From positions 1 to 30,865 of the forward strand of contig CAZSYM010000024.1 in the NCBI GenBank assembly GCA_964611145.1: 30,865 bases of DNA, read 5' to 3'. Below the pieces are notes generated by a model, which was given only the letters and a program-made list of their open reading frames with translations, was not told the origin of the DNA and made no database searches. Shown here in pieces: positions 23,926 through 30,865 of the stretch. This stretch comes from WFQV01 sp964611145. Lineage in GTDB: Bacteria > Bacteroidota > Ignavibacteria > Ignavibacteriales > Melioribacteraceae. The translations under genes and the position numbers were made by a program. Every line of letters begins with the position of its first letter. The first letter of the stretch is position 1.

Positions 23926-24519
23926 ATGCTTCCCGCATTGGGTCTTATTGAAACCAAAGGTTTGGTAGGCGCAATCGAGGCTGCCGATGCAATGGTAAAA
24001 GCGGCAAATGTTAAATTGCTGGGTAAGGAGCGGGCTACCGGCGGCTTGGTTAATGTGCGAGTGGTTGGAGAAGTGGCAGCCGTCAAAGCCGCTGTCGATG
24101 CCGGAGCAGCCGCGGCGCAAAGAGTGGGAGAATTGGTCTCCGCACATGTTATTCCCCGACCCGATGAACAGATGGAAGATTTGATTTATTCTTTCCCGAA
24201 GGGAGGAATGCAGAGAAAACGGAAGGAAAAAAGCGAACTTAAAAAATCCGAGCCTGAACGCGAATCCGTAATCCCATCTCCACCGGTGAACGATATACCG
24301 AAAGATTCTCATGAAAAACCGCCCGAAAATATCGGTGGCGAATCCCACATTCATGAGGTTTCGGAAAGAGAAGTGCCTCCGAGAGAAGAACTGGAGAAAA
24401 TGAATGTGCATGAACTTAGACGCTTAGCGCGTTCGTTCGAGAATTTCCCGATAAAAGGAAGGGAAATCTCAAAAGCAAATCGTCAAGTGCTGTTGGATAA
24501 TTTTGATAAGATTCGCTGA
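23926..24519 (+). CDS. BMC shell protein with linker and Rho_N/SAP-like C-terminal segment
   Basis: A 197-residue protein in three parts. Residues 1-90 are a BMC-H domain close to the preceding gene, with pore loop TGGLVNV and Lys25 at the edge. Residues 91-150 are a charged, Pro/Glu/Lys-rich linker likely to be disordered. Residues 152-197 form a compact segment: an LEKMNVHELRRLAR helix followed by KGREISKANRQVLLDNF. This pattern resembles the Rho_N/SAP helix-turn-helix type of nucleic-acid-binding segment; the EutK shell protein also has a C-terminal nucleic-acid-binding-like domain. An interaction or cargo-recruitment role is equally possible. AAGGTGA at 23914-23920 is the ribosome-binding site. 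It is the second gene of the pair and ends before a terminator. Confidence 0.93.
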   Translation: MLPALGLIETKGLVGAIEAADAMVKAANVKLLGKERATGGLVNVRVVGEVAAVKAAVDAGAAAAQRVGELVSAHVIPRPDEQMEDLIYSFPKGGMQRKRKEKSELKKSEPERESVIPSPPVNDIPKDSHEKPPENIGGESHIHEVSEREVPPREELEKMNVHELRRLARSFENFPIKGREISKANRQVLLDNFDKIR

Positions 24520-24542
24520 GGAAAAAAAGTATTTTTATTTTC

Positions 24543-24575
24543 AAAACCCCGTTTAGGCGGGGTTTTTTTATATTT
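24543..24575 (+). terminator. Intrinsic terminator after the BMC genes
   Basis: AAAACCCCG (24543-24551) pairs with CGGGGTTTT (24558-24566) over a six-base loop, followed by TTTATATTT. It closes the BMC transcription unit and abuts the next gene, whose ATG lies only about ten bases away. Confidence 0.92.
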
Positions 24576-24580
24576 AAAAT

Positions 24581-25492
24581 ATGGAAAAGAAAATTTTAAC
24601 AATATCGTTGATTACTATTCTCTCGATTCTTCTTTGGGTCTTCGTCTCTTTTTCGGGAGAATATTTCACTACTTTGCAAGTGCCTTTGACTTATCGCAAT
24701 GTTCCCAAAGGCTATATGGTGGCTTCTTTGGACGGCGATAGCCTTTCGATTACAATAAAAGGGCAAGGGTGGAGTTTGGGACAAATTACTTTCGGTCGCT
24801 CACCGAAATTTTTATTGGATATAAAAGGGAAAAAGGGAAGATTTTCTTTGCTCCCGAAAAATTTTGTCGAAAGGAATCATTGGCTTGCTTCCAATATACA
24901 AATTGTCGAAATCTCGCCACAAAAACTTGATTTTCAAGTTTTTAAGGCTTATGAAAAAAAGGTCAAGGTAATTAAAAATTTCACTTATAAGCTCGCTTCG
25001 GATTATGTGTTGATTGACAGCATTAGAATAGAGCCGTCTGTGGTAAAATTGATGGGACCTCGGAAAACGATAAAAGGAATCGGATTCGTCCGCACGGAGG
25101 CTTTCGATTTCAAAGATGTTCATGATTCCGTGAGGGCTTTTGTGAATTTGGAAAAGTTCGAGTTTGTTAAGGAAATTCCTTCCAAGGTAAGTGTTGTGTT
25201 TAACACGGACAGAATGGTTGACAAGACATTTTTTGATGTCAAGGTCGAGACAAAAAATATTCCGTCGAATCAATCTTTGGAAATAATTCCGCCTCGCATA
25301 GAAGTTATTTTACGGGGCGGGCTAAAGCTCCTTGCCAAGTATCGGGAAAAGGATATTAAGGCTTTTGTGACTTTCAGGCAGGCTATCGAAGATACTATGG
25401 GAGCAATTGTTCCTCGAATAATTGCTCCGCCTTTTACGAAAGTTTTGACAATCAAGCCCAAGAGATTAAAATACATTATTAAGAAATATTGA
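24581..25492 (+). CDS. YbbR/CdaR-like membrane-anchored protein
   Basis: A 303-residue protein with one N-terminal membrane anchor (about 5-24), followed by an all-beta extracytoplasmic region with repeated YbbR-type units: VPLTYRNVPKGYMV, ITIKGQG, SPQKLDFQVFKAYEKKVKV, and IEPSVVKLMGPRKTIKGI. CdaR of Firmicutes has this architecture and regulates the diadenylate cyclase CdaA, usually its neighbour; no cyclase gene is seen here, so the regulatory role is not assured. The ATG at 24581 has no Shine-Dalgarno site and lies directly behind the terminator of the BMC genes. A TATATT at 24569-24574 overlaps the terminator T-run and could be a -10 element for a leaderless message. The stop is one base before tmk. 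Confidence 0.78.
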   Translation: MEKKILTISLITILSILLWVFVSFSGEYFTTLQVPLTYRNVPKGYMVASLDGDSLSITIKGQGWSLGQITFGRSPKFLLDIKGKKGRFSLLPKNFVERNHWLASNIQIVEISPQKLDFQVFKAYEKKVKVIKNFTYKLASDYVLIDSIRIEPSVVKLMGPRKTIKGIGFVRTEAFDFKDVHDSVRAFVNLEKFEFVKEIPSKVSVVFNTDRMVDKTFFDVKVETKNIPSNQSLEIIPPRIEVILRGGLKLLAKYREKDIKAFVTFRQAIEDTMGAIVPRIIAPPFTKVLTIKPKRLKYIIKKY

Positions 25493-25493
25493 T

Positions 25494-26108
25494 ATGTTTA
25501 TTACGTTTGAAGGAATTGATTTTTGCGGTAAATCGACACAGGTGGAACTCCTCGAAAAATTTTTGAGGGAAAGGGGCGAAAAAGTTGAAGTGCTGCGCGA
25601 ACCTGGCGGAACGGAAATTTCCGAAAAGATTCGCAAAATTCTTTTGGACAAGGAAAATCATAAAATGTTTATGGAAGCCGAGCTTTTGCTCTTTGCTGCC
25701 AGCCGTGCTCAATTGGTTCGCGAGGTGATAATCCCCAAGCTGCAAGAGGGATATTTCATTCTTTCCGACCGCTTTCACGATTCTTCCGTTGCTTATCAAG
25801 GTTATGGTAGAGGCATTGATTTGGACTTCGTTAGCAAATTACAAAATTTTGCGATTGATTCCGCCGTGCCCGATATTACTTTTTTTATTGATATAACTCT
25901 GGAAGAAATGAAAAAGCGCAAGGCGATTTTCGGTAAAGGAAATCTGGATAGAATAGAACGTTCCGAAAATGAGTTCTATGAAAAAATAAGAAAAGGATAT
26001 ATTGAACTTTCGGAAAGGGAAGAACGTTTTGTTAGAATTGACGGAATGCGGACGGTAGAAGAAATTCACGAGGAAATAGTCGCTGTGGTCATGAAAAATT
26101 TGAAATAG
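25494..26108 (+). CDS. tmk: Thymidylate kinase
   Basis: A 204-residue kinase that phosphorylates dTMP to dTDP for DNA synthesis. The P-loop is EGIDFCGKST (6-15); REPGGTEISEKIR, the LSDRFHDSSVAYQGYGRGID switch segment and a LID-like basic stretch (RKAIFGKGNLDRIE) follow. The length is normal. The Phe-Cys in the P-loop, in place of the usual Gly-x, is a minor variation. It starts one base after the YbbR-like gene and is probably translated from the same message; the S41 protease gene follows after 22 bases. Confidence 0.95.
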   Translation: MFITFEGIDFCGKSTQVELLEKFLRERGEKVEVLREPGGTEISEKIRKILLDKENHKMFMEAELLLFAASRAQLVREVIIPKLQEGYFILSDRFHDSSVAYQGYGRGIDLDFVSKLQNFAIDSAVPDITFFIDITLEEMKKRKAIFGKGNLDRIERSENEFYEKIRKGYIELSEREERFVRIDGMRTVEEIHEEIVAVVMKNLK

Positions 26109-26130
26109 TTTTTGAGGAAAAAGCTGAAAA

Positions 26131-27771
26131 ATGAAAAACAGAAATAAAGTTTTAATCGTTGTAGCATTTTTGTTTTTGGGATTCGTTGTTAACGAAGGGG
26201 ATATTTATTTCCGAATAAATAAAAGTATCGACATATTCGGACGAGTTTATAAGGAGATTGTTCTTAATTATGTGGATGAAATCAATCCCGAAAACTTTAT
26301 GCTTGCGGGAATTCGTGGCATGCTCGGTTCTTTAGACCCGTACACGGTTTTTATCGACGAAACTCGTCAAAAAGATTTGGATGTGATAACAAACGGTAAG
26401 TATGGCGGAATAGGTGCCACCGTGGGATTACAAAACGGAAAAGCGGTTATAATGGATTTGTTGGAAGGCTATCCCGCTCAACGTCAGGGCTTGCGCGTTG
26501 GAGATATAATCCTGGAAGTGGATTCGATAAAGATTACAAAGGAAAATTATCCCGAATTGGGAAAGTATTTGAAAAGAAAACCGGGAACAGAAATACGTCT
26601 TACCATTCAACGGGAAGGTGAAAAAGAGCCTTTGATTTTCAATATTTTTACGGAGGAGATTCAACTTAAAAATCTTACGTTCTATTCTTTAATGGGGGCG
26701 GATAGCTCGACGGCTTATTTGAAACTGAGCGGTTTTACACGGAATGCCGGAGGCGAGGTAAAAAATGCTCTTCTTGAATTGAAGGAAAAACACGAATTGA
26801 AAGGAATAATCTTGGATTTGCGCGGCAATCCCGGTGGACTGCTGGATGCGGCGGTGGATGTGGCGGAAAAATTTTTACCGAAAGGCAGTTTGATCGTCTC
26901 TGTCAAGGGAAGGAACAAGGAAAGTTATCGTAAAATTGTTTCTCGCGAGGAACCCGTCGCGGGCGATATCCCTATGGCGGTGTTGATAGATGGAAATTCG
27001 GCGTCCGCTTCCGAAATAGTGGCGGGAGCAATGCAGGACCACGACCGAGCGGTAGTGGTGGGAACTCGTTCCTTTGGCAAGGGACTTGTTCAAACCATTG
27101 TGCCTCTTTCTTACAACACTTCACTCAAATTAACAACTGCCAGGTATTATACCCCTTCCGGACGTTGTATTCAGAAAGTAGATTATTCGAAGAATAAGAA
27201 AATTTTTGCGAAGGACGAAGGAGCGGTGCAAAAAGAATTTAGAACGGAGCACGGACGAACCGTTTTCTCCGCAGGGGGTATTATGCCCGATACGGTGGTT
27301 GAAAATAGCTCCGACTCGGAAATTCTTAGGGATTTGCTCGCCAAAGGATATTTCTTCAAGTTTGCCACCCATTATTTTAATGCCAATACTCCGTTGGATT
27401 TGCAAAATCTCGATGAAAATAAAATTTTCGGAGCATTTGTAAATTACTTGGATAGTAGCAATTTTGTGTATAAGTCGAACGCGGAAAAACGCCTTGAAGC
27501 ACTTGAAGAAGCTGTGGAGCAAGATAAACCGTTGCGCTATTTGAAAAATCGGTTGGAAGACTTGAAGCAAGAGCTGGCATCTGCCAAAAGAAAAGAATTA
27601 AGCGAGCATAAGTCGGAAATTGTGAATGGTATAAAAGAAGAATTGGCAAGAAGGATTTCGGGACGAAAAGGGCGCATAATTGAATCTTTGAAGCACGATA
27701 AGCAATTTGTTACCGCCCTTTCCATTCTTTCCGATAGGACGCTTTACGAAAAATTGTTAAATTTGGAGTAA
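26131..27771 (+). CDS. ctpA: S41 family C-terminal processing peptidase (CtpA/Prc-like)
   Basis: A 546-residue serine protease with an N-terminal signal/anchor (about 7-20), so it acts in the periplasm. Residues about 95-165 form the PDZ domain (YGGIGATVGL, LRVGDIILEVDSI), and the S41 core holds the catalytic Ser292 (NSASASEIVAGA) and Lys317 (GTRSFGKGLVQ), spaced 25 residues as in the Prc family. The domain DLRGNPGGLLD upstream is also typical. The C-terminal 150 residues (about 400-546) are charged and helical, longer than the minimal CtpA. CtpA-type proteases trim C-termini of envelope proteins, including tail-tagged ones. It lies in the tmk group with a short gap to a small zinc-ribbon gene. 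Confidence 0.95.
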   Translation: MKNRNKVLIVVAFLFLGFVVNEGDIYFRINKSIDIFGRVYKEIVLNYVDEINPENFMLAGIRGMLGSLDPYTVFIDETRQKDLDVITNGKYGGIGATVGLQNGKAVIMDLLEGYPAQRQGLRVGDIILEVDSIKITKENYPELGKYLKRKPGTEIRLTIQREGEKEPLIFNIFTEEIQLKNLTFYSLMGADSSTAYLKLSGFTRNAGGEVKNALLELKEKHELKGIILDLRGNPGGLLDAAVDVAEKFLPKGSLIVSVKGRNKESYRKIVSREEPVAGDIPMAVLIDGNSASASEIVAGAMQDHDRAVVVGTRSFGKGLVQTIVPLSYNTSLKLTTARYYTPSGRCIQKVDYSKNKKIFAKDEGAVQKEFRTEHGRTVFSAGGIMPDTVVENSSDSEILRDLLAKGYFFKFATHYFNANTPLDLQNLDENKIFGAFVNYLDSSNFVYKSNAEKRLEALEEAVEQDKPLRYLKNRLEDLKQELASAKRKELSEHKSEIVNGIKEELARRISGRKGRIIESLKHDKQFVTALSILSDRTLYEKLLNLE

Positions 27772-27788
27772 AAAAATCAAGAGTTGCG

Positions 27789-28082
27789 ATGGCATTCGAT
27801 TACAAAATAATTGTGGTTAAAGATCCCGTTTTTGGTAAATGTCCTGACTGCGGGGCGATTGGGACTTTACATCGTTCGCGAGCGCGGAATACAAAAGAAA
27901 GATTGATTAAAGCTTTGACGCCGTTTAAAATTTACCGTTGCAAAAAATGCGGTTGGAGAGGTTACCGTTCTACCGTTACGCTGACTATGGGGTCGCTAAA
28001 AGCATTACTATTTTATTTGATTTTGGGAGCAATTACGGCGTGGATTGTGCGATTCGTAATTACTCGATTTTTGGGTGGCTAA
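27789..28082 (+). CDS. Small zinc-ribbon membrane protein, function unknown
   Basis: A 97-residue protein with two cysteine pairs, CPDC at 18-21 and CKKC at 51-54, likely forming one zinc ribbon, and a single membrane helix at about 69-92. The basic linker between the pairs (HRSRARNTKERLIK) is compatible with nucleic-acid or membrane-surface contact. I do not recognise the family. It follows ctpA closely and reads in the same direction. Its stop (TAA at 28080) is interlocked with the stop of the converging exonuclease-UvrC gene (TAG on the minus strand at 28079-28081). Both genes are therefore tightly packed, and the ORF is supported by the motif order, not by homology known to me. Confidence 0.72.
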   Translation: MAFDYKIIVVKDPVFGKCPDCGAIGTLHRSRARNTKERLIKALTPFKIYRCKKCGWRGYRSTVTLTMGSLKALLFYLILGAITAWIVRFVITRFLGG

Positions 28083-29725
28083 GAAACGATTTTTAGAAAT
28101 ATAGCTTCCGGGGAATTGAATTCTTCCAAATAAAATATCTTGACTTTCGTTCTGTTTTTAATCATCCACGAAAATGTGATTTTAAGTCGTTCTATGTCCC
28201 GCGGTGAAAGAATAAATTCTGTTTGCATGCCACTGAAATAATCTTTTAACGCTTGTTCGAAGTCGGGCTCCGCTTGCTCCGGAAAGTCTTTAAAAATTAT
28301 TTTTCCATGCAACAATAAAAATAAATCCTTTTTGCTCCCTTCCGTTATAACTATAAGCGCTTTCGCTTCGTTTAATTTTCCTTTCACGAGAGAAGTTTTA
28401 TTGATTTGTGCCAAAAGTAAGTTTATGGTGTCGCGAGTTTCGGCGGCTTCCTCGTATTTTTGTAATTCCGAAAGACGCTTCATTTTAGAAAGGAGAGAAT
28501 TTAAAGTTTCTTGGGTTTCCCCGTTCAAAAAGTCATAAGCTTTTTGCATTTCCCTTGCGTATTCCGTGGCAATTCCTTTGATTTCACATGGGGCAAGGCA
28601 TCTTCCGATATCGTATAAATAGCATTTTTTCCCTTTTCGGAATTCTTTATCCGAGCATTCTCTCAGTTTGAAGGAGCGGTTAATCGTTTCCAATAACCTT
28701 TCAGCCGTTTCTCTGTTAGGGAAAGGTCCGAAATAATCCGAGCCGTCGAATTTGATTCTTGTTGTTATTTTGAAATAGGGGAATGAATCCGAGCCTGCTA
28801 CTTTGAGAAAGTAAGCCGTGGGAAAGCGTTTCTGGAGCACGTTGAATTTCGGATTGTGTTTCTTGATAGATTCTGTTTCAAAAATTAAAGCCGTTAGTTC
28901 GGAATTGGTCGTTTTGAAAGAAATGCTATCCGCTTCGCGCACTATTTCCTTGGATTTCTTGATGGCGTTCGAGTAAAAGTAATTTTTGACTCTATTTTTC
29001 AACGATTTCGCCTTCCCGATGTAAATTATTTCCTCCTGTCGATTTTTAAAGAAATAAACTCCGGGCGCATAAGGTAATGTATTCAAATCACTTGCGAGCT
29101 TTTTCTTAAGCATTACAAAGGGTTTAGCCGAGGGAGTGCCTTGAAAAGCAAGTAAATCGCTTGCTGTTTCTATGTTATATTCGTTTTTTAACCTTTCTAA
29201 GAAACGGATTAAAATTTTTGCCGTTACCGTAGCGTCGCCCAAAGCGCGATGCACGTTTTTGTGAATTACTCTCAAATGTCTTGCCACGTTGTTTAAACTC
29301 TTGCTCCGCAGTTCGGGGAGCATCTTTCGGGCAAGTGTTAGGGTGCATAGTTGTGGATTTGTCGGAATCTCGAAATTTGCTCGGAGCAACTCTTCTTTCA
29401 AAAATCCCCAGTCGAATTTGATATTGTGTGCGACCAAAATATCATCTTCAATAAATTCAAGGATTTGCCATGCTATTTCTTCGAAGTACGGCGCTTTCTC
29501 TACTTCGGCGTTTGTAATGCCGGTTAATGTCGAAATGGCATAGGGAATATTGATTTGAGGGTTAACCAGCGTAGAAAAGGAATCCGCAATTTTGAGATTT
29601 TTGATTTTTACGATACCGACTTCGATAACTCTGTTTTGCCGCGGGTTCATGCCCGTCGTTTCGAAATCGATTACGCTAAAGGAAGTTTCTTCGAGGGAAA
29701 GCGGAAGTAAGTTTATGCTTTTCAT
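28079..29725 (-). CDS. DEDDh exonuclease fused to UvrC-N/GIY-YIG-like region
   Basis: A 548-residue fusion. Residues 1-175 are a DnaQ-type DEDDh 3'-5' exonuclease with ExoI Asp20-Glu22, ExoII HNIKFD (100-105) and ExoIII His159/Asp164. Residues about 217-300 are a GIY-YIG nuclease (GVY at 222-224, YIG at 235-237, Arg245, Glu285). Cys357, 368, 376 and 380 have nearly the spacing of the iron-sulfur-binding cysteines of UvrC, and a UvrB-interaction-like helix (KYEEAAETRD) lies at 423-432. The C-terminal RNase H-like endonuclease of UvrC is largely absent, so it is not a complete UvrC; it resembles the Cho/epsilon-like fusion proteins. Probable role is DNA repair. No Shine-Dalgarno site is evident at ATG 29725. 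It follows pta on the minus strand. Confidence 0.88.
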   Translation of the reverse strand: MKSINLLPLSLEETSFSVIDFETTGMNPRQNRVIEVGIVKIKNLKIADSFSTLVNPQINIPYAISTLTGITNAEVEKAPYFEEIAWQILEFIEDDILVAHNIKFDWGFLKEELLRANFEIPTNPQLCTLTLARKMLPELRSKSLNNVARHLRVIHKNVHRALGDATVTAKILIRFLERLKNEYNIETASDLLAFQGTPSAKPFVMLKKKLASDLNTLPYAPGVYFFKNRQEEIIYIGKAKSLKNRVKNYFYSNAIKKSKEIVREADSISFKTTNSELTALIFETESIKKHNPKFNVLQKRFPTAYFLKVAGSDSFPYFKITTRIKFDGSDYFGPFPNRETAERLLETINRSFKLRECSDKEFRKGKKCYLYDIGRCLAPCEIKGIATEYAREMQKAYDFLNGETQETLNSLLSKMKRLSELQKYEEAAETRDTINLLLAQINKTSLVKGKLNEAKALIVITEGSKKDLFLLLHGKIIFKDFPEQAEPDFEQALKDYFSGMQTEFILSPRDIERLKITFSWMIKNRTKVKIFYLEEFNSPEAIFLKIVS

Positions 29726-29745
29726 GTAAATTAAACGTTGTTAAA

Positions 29746-29778
29746 GGGGAGGAAAGGGGAAAAACCGCCTTCCTCCCC
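29746..29778 (-). terminator. Terminator-like hairpin after pta
   Basis: GGGGAGGAA (29746-29754) is complementary to TTCCTCCCC (29770-29778), giving a nine-base stem with a 15-base loop just after the pta stop. On the minus strand it is followed only by TTTAAC, so termination may be weak and some read-through into the exonuclease gene is likely. Confidence 0.6.
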
Positions 29779-29783
29779 GATTA

Positions 29784-30767
29784 TTATTCGGACATCAATG
29801 CGGCTATTGCCGCCACGTTTACAATATCTTCCACGCTACAACCCCGACTTAAATCGAAGAGAGGTTTCTTTAGTCCCTGTACAATGGGACCTATTGCTTC
29901 TGCACCACCGAGTCGCTGAGCTATTTTGTATCCTATGTTACCTGCGTTTAGGTCGGGGAAGATAAGCACATTTGCTTTTCCCGCCACTTCGCTCCCCGGT
30001 GCTTTTCGTTTACCGATGGAGCTTATTATAGCAGCGTCGAATTGAAGCTCGCCGTCGATTTTAATATCGGGACGTTTCTTTTTGACTATTTCCGTAGCCT
30101 CGATTACCTTGTCCACGGATTCGTGTTTGGCGCTCCCCTTTGTGGAGAAGGAGAGCATGGCAACCATAGGTTCTTCGTCGAGCAATTTTCTGTGATTATC
30201 CGCTGTCGATATGGCAATATCCGCCAATTGTGCCGCGTCGGGATTCGGAACGACGGCGCAATCCGCAAAGGTATAAGTTTTTTCGGGAAGTATCATTAGG
30301 AAAAAGCTCGAGACAATCGAAATTCCTTCCGGCATTCCCACGCATTGAATTGCGGCGCGGAGTACGTCACCGGTGGAAGCGGTGGAACCCGCTACGGAAC
30401 CGTCGGCCATGCCTTCCCGAACCATCATTGCACCGAAGAACAAATCCCGTTTCATTGCTTCCCGTGCTTCTTCGATGCTTATCCCTTTGTGCTTGCGCAA
30501 ATTGTAGAAAATATTGGCAAAATCGCTCAGTTTTTCGGATTTCTCGAAATCAATGATTCGAACACCTGTTAAATCCACACCTAATCTTTGTGCATCTTCA
30601 CGAATTTTTTCTTCGTTGCCTAACGTGATTACTTTTACAATGTTGTTTTTCGTTAAAATTTCAGCGGCTTGTAAGACTCTCTCGTCATGGGATTCGGGTA
30701 AAACGATTGTTTTCTTTTTCGCCGCCGCTTTTTCTTTGATTTCTTTTAAGATTTCCAGTTCCGCCAT
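29784..30767 (-). CDS. pta: Phosphate acetyltransferase
   Basis: A 328-residue enzyme interconverting acetyl-CoA and acetyl phosphate in the cytoplasm. It is the short, single-domain form (the PTA_PTB domain only, about the usual 330 residues) without the N-terminal DRTGG region of long Pta. Characteristic segments are ETL/PESHDERVLQAAEIL near the start, GSVAGSTASTGDVLRAAIQ, VVPNPDAAQLADIA and the end region NAGNIGYKIAQRLGGAEAIGPI. I chose ATG 30767, behind AAGGT at 30774-30778 on the minus strand; a further in-frame start at 30839 would add a 24-residue AT-rich tail unlike the family. No ackA is seen within the window. It is separate from the BMC genes by strand and distance. Confidence 0.95.
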   Translation of the reverse strand: MAELEILKEIKEKAAAKKKTIVLPESHDERVLQAAEILTKNNIVKVITLGNEEKIREDAQRLGVDLTGVRIIDFEKSEKLSDFANIFYNLRKHKGISIEEAREAMKRDLFFGAMMVREGMADGSVAGSTASTGDVLRAAIQCVGMPEGISIVSSFFLMILPEKTYTFADCAVVPNPDAAQLADIAISTADNHRKLLDEEPMVAMLSFSTKGSAKHESVDKVIEATEIVKKKRPDIKIDGELQFDAAIISSIGKRKAPGSEVAGKANVLIFPDLNAGNIGYKIAQRLGGAEAIGPIVQGLKKPLFDLSRGCSVEDIVNVAAIAALMSE

Positions 30768-30865
30768 TTTTTTACCTTCATAAATTAAATTAAAATGCAA
30801 ACGAAATATAATAAGGAAAATTTTATTGGAGAACGGCAAGAGCAGAATTCGCTGATGTTTGGAGC

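Noticed and set aside
23631..24519. A carboxysome locus.
   Set aside because: No Rubisco, carbonic anhydrase or CcmL/CsoS4-type gene; the shell proteins are nearer the PduA/EutM type.
29784..30767. Pta as the phosphotransacylase of the microcompartment.
   Set aside because: It is the ordinary Pta type, not PduL, lies over 5 kb away on the other strand and carries no obvious encapsulation peptide.

Overview
The window is an ordinary, densely packed bacterial chromosome segment (roughly 40% G+C by eye) with 24 protein genes on both strands. I see no rRNA, tRNA, insertion sequence, phage gene or CRISPR array. Ribosome-binding sites are Shine-Dalgarno-like at many genes, and two very good sigma70-type promoters are present (TTGACA-N17-TACAAT and TTGACA-N17-TATTTT). 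Gene content suggests a Gram-negative heterotroph with an outer membrane (OmpA-family protein), glycogen synthesis, a B12-dependent ribonucleotide reductase, bacterial microcompartment shell proteins and phosphotransacetylase. A lineage in or near the FCB assemblage other than Bacteroidota proper would fit, but this is a low-confidence inference and no marker here fixes the phylum.

Layout. (1) 96-3558, plus: an SLC45/sucrose-type MFS transporter, a secreted protein with a PPC-like beta-sandwich and an OmpA-family protein, joined by two 4-base start/stop overlaps. (2) 3576-9006, minus: M1 metallopeptidase, OPT-family transporter, MFSD1-like MFS transporter and an orphan PqqD-like protein, read in that order; together they look like a peptide-use operon. 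(3) 9085-14320, plus: glgC, a 412-base gap, then nrdJ and a strong bidirectional terminator. (4) 14392-15153, minus: an omega-amidase-like nitrilase. (5) 15253-20896, plus: SpmA-SpmB fusion, D-2-hydroxyacid dehydrogenase, CoA-disulfide-reductase-like flavoprotein, upp and a secreted TPR-type protein. (6) 20954-24519, plus: bifunctional (p)ppGpp synthetase/hydrolase and ruvX behind one promoter, then two adjacent BMC shell genes with their own promoter and terminator. (7) 24581-28082, plus: YbbR/CdaR-like protein, tmk, a CtpA-type S41 protease and a small zinc-ribbon membrane protein. (8) 28079-30767, minus: pta followed by a DEDDh exonuclease/UvrC-N-like fusion.

The most unusual parts are the stand-alone BMC pair without any enzyme genes, one member of which carries a long linker and a Rho_N/SAP-like C-terminal segment, and the peptide-use operon containing an orphan PqqD-like protein. 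Everything else is mostly recognisable housekeeping or membrane functions, with some notable architectures (SpmAB fusion with an extracytoplasmic insert; exonuclease-UvrC fusion that keeps a four-cysteine cluster motif). Functions are from recognised motifs and family resemblance only; no database search was possible.
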